Below, one piece after another: positions 55,416-64,000 of a DNA stretch of 64,000 nt. Source of the stretch: Clusia tigrina (lineage: Eukaryota; Arthropoda; Insecta; Diptera; Clusiidae); contig OV050032.1 in the NCBI GenBank assembly GCA_920105625.2, positions 198,283,291-198,347,290 on the forward strand. Reading direction: 5' to 3'. The stretch's first letter is position 1. Each line of letters starts with the position of its first letter. Under the pieces are notes generated by a model. That model searched no databases. It was not told the DNA's origin and was given only the letters and a program-made list of their open reading frames with translations. The position numbers and the translations under genes are program-made.

Positions 55416-55960
55416 TGGAGGGTCTGAGTGCATATACGGGGATAGAAGGCGGATGATTCAGAGGAAATTGGAGGGTCTAAGTGCTGAGTGAGTGATAGTA
55501 AGGCGGATGATGCAGAGCACACCTTTTCCGCATAAACAAGTTGGCAAACAGAGTGCACCACGCTTGAAATGGAAATCGGGAAAACTTTAGCCACCGGAAA
55601 CATTGCTAAGTAGCAAAGAGAGAGAACTGGGACCACGTTAGATAAATATGTTGAAAATGTGCTCTTCAGACGTCGTTCCATTGTGCCTGTTTGGGACAGT
55701 TTTCGATGCTTCTTCGTTGATTTGGTTCATGATGAGAGGTTGCGACTTTGGTTATTTCGTTGTTTACCTTCTGAATGCCAAGATCTCTGTAGAAGTCTGC
55801 CGTTCTTCATACCCAGGCTGCATTAACTATGTTGCCTAGAACTTTGCTGTGAAATCTTTTAGGGGAGTCAGATTTTGAGTTCGTTTGTTTCGTTCTTTTT
55901 GTATGAAACGAATTCTCAATCGAGTCAAACTTTAACTAGATTAAATATTGAATGAGAATC
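55416..55960. other. Unassigned DNA with a short duplication
   Basis: TTGGAGGGTCTGAGTGC / TTGGAGGGTCTAAGTGC occur 65 bp apart near 55415 and 55470. TTGAGTTCG and CGAATTCTCAA near 55876-55917 form a small inverted repeat. No gene. Confidence 0.4.
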
Positions 55961-55964
55961 TTTT

Positions 55965-56078
55965 AGAGGTGTGGAAGAACAAGCGTTCAAGGTGGAAAAA
56001 CAAGTATTCCTGTGGAAGAACAAGTATTCGTGTGGAAGAACAAACGTTCAAAGTGGAAAAAGAAGTATTCGAAGTTCG
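55965..56078. repeat. 19-bp tandem array, about 5 copies
   Basis: The unit is GTGGAAGAACAAGTATTCC/G, with AACGTTCAA variants. Confidence 0.85.
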
Positions 56079-56345
56079 TCAAGGATTTCCAACGTATTAA
56101 GCACCGCCGAGATATCGACGACATAAGGAACATAAGCACTACGTCAGCGACATCAGGAACATCAGTGACATAACAAACATAAGCAACTTGGACTACATCA
56201 GCGACTACAGGATCAAACGACAGACAGAGGCATCAATGAAGTGAAATTAAATAATTCCGAGAATTATTGTGAACCAGGAAGTTTTATTAATAATAAATAA
56301 ACAAATAAGGATAAGAAGGTTAAAATTGTGTAGAATTTCTGAGTA

Positions 56346-56397
56346 CGCCTCCTGGACACCGCTGAGGATACCCCGACAGAAAAAAGAGTCGTTACAA
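56346..56397 (-). mobile_element. End of a second LTR-like element, inverted
   Basis: The reverse complement reads TGTAACGACTCTTTTTTCTG, GGGGTATCCTCAGCGGTG and CCAGGAGGCGT. It matches the left end of 48062-49114 better than its right end, so the element runs leftward on the - strand. The other end was not found. No primer site follows. Confidence 0.5.
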
Positions 56398-57055
56398 TAT
56401 AATGTGGGGATGTTCTGTCAAGTAACCAGTACAATCTCTTGTAGTTGACCCTTTTCGAGTTTACTTGTTCACATCATCGGAGCGTCATTTACGTCTACTT
56501 TCATACCCAAATACTTTCCAGCTATGTATGCCACTGCATTGCTTTGCCAGGGACTAGAATGAACATATTCCACCACGACCAGCTGGCTCTGGAAGAAATA
56601 GACAATCCTTCTGTTATGGACATTCCCAAATTCATCCATAAAGCGGAAGAGATAATGACAGAAAATGACTTTCAACTGCTTCCTTTCTTTAGATAAGGAA
56701 TATCTAGGTAAAAGAGGACTTGATGCCTTTAATTGGGATGCTTGGACATCACCAAGGGGGCGGAATGCTATGGGCTTACGGAAGAAATGCCGGTACTAAA
56801 CCAATAGGGCCACTTTGCGACTTGGTTATGGAAAATTTCGTGAAAAGGATATGGTCCTGTAAGCGTGGTCGTGGTGGCCATTTGGCTAATGTTGTTTTTC
56901 ATTATTAACGGCATACCTTCCTCTTTATTATGAAATAAACATCCGATCATTTATCTCAAAAAATGGTATTTTTCTTTGAATACCAAAATAACACCTCTTA
57001 TTGGAAAACCCTTTAGATGGGACAGTTGTGATCACATGGGTCACTAATAAGAATA
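56398..57055. other. Unrecognised DNA with open frames
   Basis: 56445-56696 (+) and 56469-56675 (-) are both open. The + reading PKFIHKAEEIMTENDFQLL has protein-like composition, but I cannot place it. It could be transposon or gene remnant. Confidence 0.3.
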
Positions 57056-57059
57056 TGTA

Positions 57060-57155
57060 GAATGGCACAAAAGATCTTCCAGGTCGCAGTGGCGGAAACT
57101 ACTACAAACGGAATTACTATTAATTATTCCATCTATATAGAGTGGACTGTATCTA
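57060..57155 (+). mobile_element. LOA-type 3' UTR relic
   Basis: CACAAAAGATCTTCCAGGTC resembles CACAATAGATCTTTCAGGTC at 8980, followed by a TCTAT-rich tail. Confidence 0.4.
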
Positions 57156-57194
57156 ATATCTTTATTTGTAGAATCGATGTGAACTGATTTTGTG

Positions 57195-58192
57195 CTGTTT
57201 ATCTTAATACACCATTCATGGAATCAGCAGAGATTTCCGACTGGGCTGAGTTCAACGGCTTAGGAGTTACCCCTTATAAGACGAAGCTAGGAAAACAAAA
57301 ATCCCTGAGTTCCCTTTGCCAAAGTTAAGTAGGGTAACGTTGAATCTTTCTTCAGAAACAAGTTACTTAGGTACCATTCTGGACTGCAAGTTAAATTGGA
57401 GAACGAATATTGAGGAGAGAGCAAAGAAGGGTTTGGCTGCATACTTTACCTGTAAAAGGATCTTTGAGAAAAAATGGGGACCGTACATCGTGTATGGGAT
57501 GTACACCACAATCATACGACCAATTTTACCCTATGGGTCCATCGTCTGGTGGAAGGCGTTGGAAAGGAAATGTGGTGAAAAGCGTATTGGAAAAGTACAA
57601 AGACTTGCTAGCCTGGGAATTTCAGGGTGTTGGCGACCGTATTTGGTTGTTGTCCTCGGGAGCGTCCTTTCGCTGCGCGTGTAGCTATAACCTAGCACTT
57701 TTCCACTTTTCCTGTAAGCAGCGCCCCTCAAGAGGACTTAAAACATATTATTTCACCTGTTACCACAAGAGATGTTCATTCCGGGTTGTGCCGCCCAGTG
57801 TGCTCTCAGACTAAGGGAGTGCAACACGTGGAAAACTGCCAACTATGGACACTGTACAATTTTGAGCGAAATAAGACGGAAGGGTCAACGGATAGTTACG
57901 GCTGACTTAGAAACGGCATCAGACTACGTGACTTCTACTCCAGACTTCTCAGCTAGAATTCCACCTCTCTATCCAACCAGGGAAGACTGGAAGTCAGGCT
58001 CTATAACGGGTAATTCTGATATTATCATCTACACTGACGGCTCAAAAATTGGGAGTGGAACGGGAGCGGGTGTTTTCGCGCTATGCTTGCAAGCAAGACA
58101 GTCATATCGGTTGCAGGACCGAAAAAATCTTGAAAAAATGTTCCGTAATTCACCGCAAAAGTTAACAATAAAACTGTTTCTTTTCAACTAAT
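57195..58192 (+). pseudogene. LOA-type ORF2, RT thumb to RNase H
   Basis: WAEFNGLGVTPYKTKL begins the post-palm block. SSETSYLGTILDCKLNWRTN, YGMYTTIIRPILPYGSIVWW and GEKRIGKVQRLASLGISG follow ('YLGVxLD', 'YGSxVWW', 'KVQR'). After a frameshift near 57640-57790, LRLRECNTWKTANYGH leads to IIIYTDGSKIGSGTGAGVFA, an intact first RNase H strand. The copy ends abruptly near 58190. It is closely related to the element at 46735. Confidence 0.8.
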
Positions 58193-59117
58193 AAAACATT
58201 TTTAAACACATTTCCGCAAATCGGAGCAGAATTGCACAAAGGGAATTACAACAATTCGCAGTTGGGATTTACAGTAAGAATGCAGGCAGATACGCCCACG
58301 TAGACTTGTCGTGCATCGGCTGAGTATCCAAACGCGTAATAATTCAATGAAATTCATTAAAACAGTTTGTTTACAAGCGAAGCAAATAAAAAGAACATTA
58401 ATAAACAATAAAGAACAAAAACAACAACAACAACAACAACAACAAACAACGAAACAGAAGCAGCAAAATCAGCATCAGAATCGAACTGAAATGTTTGTTA
58501 ATATGAGAAAAGTGTGTGTATGTGTGTGTGTGTGTGTGTTTGTGATTCTGTGTGTGTGTGTGTGTGTTTGTGATTCTGTGTGTGTGTGTGTGTGTTTGTG
58601 TGTTTGAGTGCGAGCGCTTCTCTGAGCGGAGAGGAATGTGTTCCCCGCTTCCAACAGCTGCGAAGGGCGTTAAATCGCAGCCATCCTCATGGAAACGCTG
58701 CGGCGCTCGCCTCGATAAGAATTTTATTGTTTAAAAGTAATGTTTTTGTTTTCTTTCTTTTAAACATATTTAATTAAAAAAAAAACATAAATAAACACGA
58801 ATGAAATATTTAAATTAGAATAAATCAAAAGCGCCAAAAGCGGTGACGCACCAGCCGACTACGAACGAGACCCCCAGATCAGCGCACAAATTAATTCGAA
58901 ACTATCATAAATATGCGAACTACTGCGAAGGGGTCAAGTTTAATAACTCCAGCGGGGCCCTTTTCAGTGTGGCGAGAGACAGAATACCGAACAGCGATAA
59001 GTGGCGTATGTAAGAGGGGTATATGTCCCCCGAGGGCGAGCGGTTAAGGGAAAATATTGCTTCCACATAGTAAAGTTTTGTGCTGTTGTTGGCGAGGTCA
59101 TGGATCAGGAAATTTTA
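58193..59117. other. Single-copy island with (CAA)n and (GT)n
   Basis: (CAA)n lies at 58421-58445 and (GT)n-rich DNA at 58510-58605. The GC-richer stretch 58600-58980 looks like UTR or promoter DNA. A true ATG at 59100 leads straight into the next array, which I do not regard as a gene. Confidence 0.4.
58421..58605. repeat. (CAA)n and (GT)n microsatellites
   Basis: Eight or more CAA units lie first. Three (GT)n runs follow, separated by TTGTGATTCTGTG. Confidence 0.95.
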
Positions 59118-61192
59118 AATTTTGGGACACACGCACACACCCCTTCAGACACCCCCCCTTCAGACATCCCCTTCAGAGACCTTCCTTCAGACACCCCCTT
59201 CAGACACCCCCTTCAGACATCCCCTTCAGAGACCTTCCTTCAGACACCCCCTTCAGAGACCTTCCTTCAGACCACCCCTTCAGACACCCCCCTTCATACA
59301 CCACCTTCAGACACCCCCCTCAGACACGCCCATTCACACACCCAAACCCCATCAGACACCCCCTTCAGACACCCCCTTCACACACCCAAACCCCATCAGA
59401 CACCCCCTTCAGACAGCCTCTTCACACACCCCCTTCAGACACCACCTTCAGACACCCCATTCAGACAACCCCTTCAGAAACCCCCCTTCATAAACCACCT
59501 TCAAACACCCCCTTCAGACACCACCCTTCAGACACCCCCTTCAGACACGCCCCTTCACACACCTCAACCCCTTCAGACACCCCCTTCAGACACCCCCTTC
59601 AAACACCCCTCTTCAGACAACCCCCTTCAGACACTCCCCTTCAGACACCCCCTTCAGACAACCCCCTTCAGACAACCCCTTCAGACACCCCCCTCCAGAC
59701 GCCACCTTCAGACACCACCCCTTCAGACCCCCTTAAGACCACCCCTTCAGACCCCCTTCAGACACTCCTCTTCAGACAACCCCCTTCAGACCACCCCTTC
59801 AGATATTCCTTCAGGCGCCCCCCTTCAAACACCCCCTTCAAACTCCCCCTTAAGACACCGCCCTTCAGACAACCCCCTTCACCACCTTCAGACACCCCCT
59901 TCAGACACCTCCTTCAGACACCCCCTTCAAACACCCCCTTCAGACCCCCCCTTGAGACACCCCCTTGAGACACCGCCCTTCACACACCCCCTTCAGACAC
60001 CTCCTTCAGACACCCCCTTCAAACACTCCCTTCAGACCCCCCCTTGAGACAGCCCCCTTCAGACACCGCCCTTCAGACAACCCCCTTCACCACCTTCAGA
60101 CACCCCCTTCAGACTCTCCCTTGAGACACCCCCCTTCAGACACCCCCCTTCAGACACCCCCTTCAGACACCCCTCTTCAGACACCCCCCTTCAGAACCCC
60201 CTTCAGACACCACCTTCAGACACCACCTTCAGACACCACCTTCAGACACCCCCCTTCAGACAACCCCTTCCGACACCCCCTTCATAAACCACCTTCAGAC
60301 ACCCCCTTCAAACACCCCCTTCAAACACCCCCTTCTGACACCACCCTTCAGACACTACCCTTCAGACACCCCCTTCAGACACCACCCTTCAGACACCCCC
60401 TTCAGGCCACCCCTTCAGACACCCCCTTCAGACACCCCCTTCAGACACCACCTTCAGACACCCCCCTTCAGACAACCCCTTCCGACACCCCCTTCATAAA
60501 CCACCTTCAAACACCCCCTATAAACACCCCCTTCAAACACCCCCTTCATACAACCGCTCTTCAGACACCCCCCTTCAGACACCCCCCTTCAGACACCCAC
60601 TTCAGACACCCCCCTTCAGACACCCACTTCAGACACGCCACTTCAGACACCCCCCTTCAGACACCCCCTTCAGACACCCCCTTCAGACACCCCCTTCAGA
60701 CACCTCCTCCAGAAACCCCCCTTCAGACACCCCCTTCAGACACCCCCTTCAGACCACCCCTTCAGACACTCCTTCAGACACCACCCTTCAAACACCCCCT
60801 TCAAACACCCCCTTCAGACACCACCCTTCAGACACAACCTTCAGACACCCCCCTTCAGACACCGCCCTTCAGACACCGCCCTTCAGACACCGCCCTTCAG
60901 ACACCTCCTTCAGACACCCCCTCCAGAAAGCCCCTTCAGACACCCCCTTCAGACACCCCCTTCAGACCACCCCTTCAGACACTCCTTCAGGCGCCCCCCT
61001 TCAAACACCCCCTTCAAACACCCCCTTCAAACACCCCCTTCAGACACCGCCCTTCAGACACCCCCTTCAGACACCCCCTTCAGACACCACCCTTCAGACA
61101 CCACCCATTCAGACACCCCCCTTCAGACAACCCCTTCAGACACCACCTTCAGACACCACCTTCAGACACCCCCTTCAGACACCCCCTACTTG
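59118..61192. repeat. 12-14-bp CTTCAGACACCC array, about 2.1 kb
   Basis: The unit is CCCCTTCAGACA(C), 12 to 14 bp, in roughly 160 copies. Variants are CATCAGACACCC, CTTCACACACCC, CTTCAAACACC and CTTCATAAACCACC. Blocks such as the CTTCATAAACCACC set recur at about 59487, 60281 and 60490. The + strand is C-rich. Frames of 348 and 462 codons (TPPSDTPFRHPLQ-like) arise because the unit lacks stops; they are unlikely to be genes. Confidence 0.95.
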
Positions 61193-61199
61193 CTGTAAA

Positions 61200-61760
61200 G
61201 TTTTCTGTCCCCCGATGTCTGTACTCTTGTGGGGTCCAATGTGAAATTGACTCACCCTTGAATAGGAGAAAGATAGAAGTGGTTTTATCCGGGGAACCGC
61301 CAAAGAAGGAGGCCTCCAAGCACTCAGGCATTGATGGCCAGTGTACTTACTGAAAGGCCGGGAATATTTGGGGTAAGGTTGAGATAGAGGATTTTGGAAA
61401 GGATCAAAGTATCGACAGGTATTACGTGCGATCGAAGGACTTTATTTGTATGATCTGTAACAATTACTGCAATTCTTTTTAGTGTATCCCTTCCAGTATT
61501 AGCTAGAGCTCTAACTATAATATTAACTGATCGAAATTTCAATACTGCTTTTTCGACCCTGCCAACTTCTCTGACTCTTTTATGAATCTCAGATGTCTAT
61601 CGAGGGACAAGGAATGTACGTTGTCAATTCCCAAAACATCGGAGCTTAATATGCGTCTCCTCATTCTGGCAAAGGCAGGAGAGAAAATGCTCTGTGCTGT
61701 ACAGTTCTTCCTGCAGACAGAAAACGTAGTTCGGACCATAGATGATACCTATGGTCGTCA
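61200..61760 (-). pseudogene. Non-LTR family S, ORF2 C-terminus and 3' UTR
   Basis: From about 61740 leftward the - strand reads SIFSPAFARMRRRILSSDVL, then GIDNVHSLSLDRHLRFIKES, and stops. The 3' UTR follows with ATGCCTGAGTGCTTGGAGGC and GGCGGTTCCCCGGATAAAAC near 61250-61330. This is the longest of the family S ends (others at 14025, 15500 and 26200). The 'RHLRFIKES' ending is typical of non-LTR ORF2. Confidence 0.65.
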
Positions 61761-62150
61761 CACCCTTACAGTGAGTCTACACGAGCCACACTTACGCTTC
61801 AATATAAGTGTCCTAACTTATATCCTCAAGTCTGTCATCTTTATTTGATATATTCTGACAGTATTAGTGGGACAGACGATACGGTTCAAACGATTCGATC
61901 GCTAGTTTGTCACACTGTCTCGCCACTATTCACTGAACTATGTATTGTCACATAAAACCCCCACATAGACGTGCACCCCTGAACTTGACTGTTGTATCGT
62001 TTGTTTTAGACTTTGGAAATTGAGTTGATCTTTAAGTGTGTGGAATATTACAAATACAATTTAAAAGGCGCAAAATCTAAGATCTGTAAGAGTACCCTTT
62101 GCCAGGCGACACCCTCAAATGGAGTTGGAAGAGCCTCAAATAGCCACATT
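61761..62150. other. Spacer, nothing recognised
   Basis: About 390 bases of unique DNA. Confidence 0.4.
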
Positions 62151-62151
62151 T

Positions 62152-62208
62152 CTCAGAGGAGCTAATATATAAGAGTAATATTTACTCTTACATATTAGCT
62201 CCTCTGAG
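62152..62208. repeat. 57-bp near-perfect hairpin
   Basis: CTCAGAGGAGCTAATATATA continuing AGAGTAA on the left pairs with TTTACTCTTA continuing CATATTAGCTCCTCTGAG on the right. The loop is 2 bases and one arm mismatch occurs. A TATATAAAG follows at 62210. Confidence 0.9.
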
Positions 62209-62434
62209 TATATATAAAGCAGACTGAGAGAGTATATAAAACATAATCTCATTTACACACATTTTCCATGAAGCCAGCCTTAAATGTAGAAGGCCAGAGG
62301 CGCACCAGGCAGCAATTGTGGAAGGGCTTGAGAATAATCTATCATTGAAGCAAAGGCAAGTTGCTTTCTTTTACTTTATTATGTGAGTATTCAAGCAAAT
62401 GATTAAGGATTAATAGAGTAAGATTTTACCCAAG

Positions 62435-62980
62435 TCAGTGAATAGACTCCAATACACTGGAGTAAGTTGCTAAACTGGAACTATTGTGAACACACTTCAC
62501 TCAAGTTAAGACTACACGGGAGTAAATTTTCTAAGCTGGAACTATTGTGAACACACTTCACTCAAGTTAAGACTACACGGGAGTAAATTTTCTAAGCTGG
62601 AACTATTGTGAACACATTTCACTCAAATTAAGACTACACGGGAGTAAATTTTCTACACTGAAACTATTGTGAACACACTTCACTCAAATTAAGACTACAC
62701 GGGAGTAAATTTTCTAAACTGGAACAATTGTGAACACACTTCACTCAAGTTAGGACTACACTGGAGCAAGATTTCTAAGCTGGAACTATTTTGAACAGAC
62801 TTCACTCAAATCAGGACTATAGTGCAGTAAGTTTCTAAGCTGGAACTATTGTGAACACACTTCACTCAAGCTAGGACTAGAGTGGAGTAAGTTTCTTAAC
62901 TGGAACTATTGTGAACACACTTCACTCAAGTTAGGACTAGAGTGGAGTAAGTTTCTAAAATGGAACTATTGTGAACACAC
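62435..62980. repeat. 60-61-bp tandem array, about 9 copies
   Basis: The unit contains TGGAACTATTGTGAACACAC and TTCACTCAAGTTAAGACTAC. The first half carries ACGGGAGTAAATTTT, the second TGGAGTAAGTTTC, so two subfamilies lie side by side. Confidence 0.95.
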
Positions 62981-64000
62981 TGAATTGAAAGCAATTTGTA
63001 GTGCGACATTTCTCTGAATGAATGAATGAATTATAAGAAATTGTTGAACCCCCTCTGCACTCCTCCTTTTTCTTTCCCATGTTGCTGGGGTTCGCTTTAC
63101 AAGTCAACAGTCGACTTACACAGCACCAGAATACTTCACGAGTCTCACAGTTTTTGACGCTGGCTTCGGCGGTGTTGGCCTCCAACAGTAGCCCAAAACT
63201 TGTTGACAATAACATGAGCTCAGAATAATTATGCTGAGCCGTAAACAACACTTGCAAAGAAACGACGGAGCTAACAGAATAAGCAGGTAGCACAGAACGT
63301 GCTGAACGGCACGATAGAAACCTTAAGCATACTTTTGTAGAAATTCTGTATGAAGAGCGTTGTTCTGTGGCACGTTGCCCGTGAGCAACTTGGCTTTTAG
63401 ACAGGCCTGCGTATGCCTCTGCCACTGAAACACAATTCACTCTTCTCAATCGGAAAACTAACGGATTTTCTGGCGAGTGTAGCGGGCCCCAGCAGGCGAC
63501 TACTTCCCATTTAGACCTGTGTATTGTTATTTTCGCAGTAGTGCTGCTTTTCTTTCCTATTTATTTATAGTATTTATTTATTTGCTTTAAACATTTGCTG
63601 CCTCCGCTTACTTACAAATCAACTCGCCTATAATTGTAAGCGGCCCAGTTAATTGCTGTAAACAGACGCGCCCGTTGAGATTGATTCGCCAAGTTACCGC
63701 GTTCGACTGCGATTGTTACGCGCTCTCGTTCCTCGTCGAATAGTTTCGACACAATCACCGAGCCGACAGATCGTTCAAGAGTTTTGCAGAAGACGCACAA
63801 AAAAAGCCACAAATAAATAATTCAATAAAAAAGCGATTAAAAAAAAACTCAAATAAAACAAAAACAAAAACAAAAAAAAGGCAAAAACAAAGGCAAACAA
63901 ACAAATCGCAGACACGCCGCAACAAACAAAAGATTTTCTTCTGCAAAAGTTTGACGAGACGGTGTTCTTCGCCGGCCGCCATCGAATCGCTCGAAAAGCG
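62981..64000. other. Single-copy island, possibly a 5' UTR or promoter
   Basis: Complex DNA. 63600-63780 is GC-rich with CG-containing motifs; 63790-63925 is A-rich with AAACAAAAACAAAAACAAA, as in many fly 5' UTRs. On the - strand a true ATG at 63982 (MAAGEEHRLVKLLQKK) opens into a Phe-rich frame over the A-rich tract. That start is a possible alternative. - strand 62955-63449 is open for 164 codons but begins with TTG and has no domain. Confidence 0.35.

Noticed and set aside
59001..61353. Frames of 348, 303 and 462 codons, Pro/Thr-rich
   Set aside because: Several overlapping frames are open at once because the C-rich unit lacks stops; starts at GTG or inside the array.
62955..63449. 164-codon - frame
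   Set aside because: Starts at TTG, no recognised motif, partly covers the flank of a tandem array.

Overview
The window reads as intergenic or intronic DNA from an insect, most likely a higher fly (Diptera, Brachycera). The evidence is the mix of mobile elements: non-LTR retrotransposons with I/LOA-type RNase H, a jockey-type element, an R1-clade element, mariner transposases and hAT- and pogo-like MITEs. Large introns, AT-rich spacers and (CAA)n/(GT)n microsatellites fit this. Nothing bacterial or viral was seen: no operons, no rRNA, no intact tRNA gene and no CRISPR array. The assignment to flies is inference from element families, not from a recognised gene.

Host coding sequence is sparse. 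The best candidate is a first coding exon on the + strand (6327-6660). It encodes a short glycosylatable N-terminus, one transmembrane helix and a Cys-rich juxtamembrane stretch, and it ends at a strong GTGAGT donor. A possible TATA/Inr pair (5872-5900) and a 54-codon upstream ORF (6011-6175) precede it. A second candidate is a 102-bp exon on the - strand (33862-33963) with a textbook acceptor and donor. A weak third is 28622-28721 (+). I recognise none of these proteins. Complex single-copy islands (about 10.0-11.8, 12.0-13.4, 14.2-15.3, 18.8-19.7, 23.8-25.4, 28.3-29.5, 43.6-44.5, 50.1-50.6, 58.2-59.1 and 63.0-64.0 kb) look like intron, UTR or regulatory DNA.

Layout. 0-10 kb: tandem arrays, a tRNA-derived SINE pair, the + strand exon and LOA-type fragments. 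10-22 kb: single-copy DNA, a 1.1-kb 12-bp array, a jockey copy carrying a MITE that itself carries a hAT MITE, and a 67-bp array. 22-34 kb: several 3' ends of non-LTR elements, a degenerate TTCGAA-rich array, a 14-bp array and the - strand exon. 34-46 kb: a 17-bp array, a second hAT MITE, a polypyrimidine array with 366-bp higher-order repeats, a mariner relic, a pogo-like MITE and a 93-bp array. 46-58 kb: a LOA-type element split by a probable LTR, a mariner split by a 20-bp satellite, an R1-clade element split by an 83-bp array, and another LOA-type copy. 58-64 kb: microsatellites, a 2-kb CTTCAGACACCC array, a retroelement 3' end, a 60-bp array and a final single-copy island.

The unifying theme is tandem expansion. 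More than 20 unrelated arrays occur, and at least three clearly grew from transposon coding sequence: the mariner first catalytic motif, the R1 segment just before the RT core, and the LOA C-terminal segment. The most unusual single structure is a set of four tandem stem-loops inside the probable LTR (48296-48543), whose stems differ by compensatory base changes.
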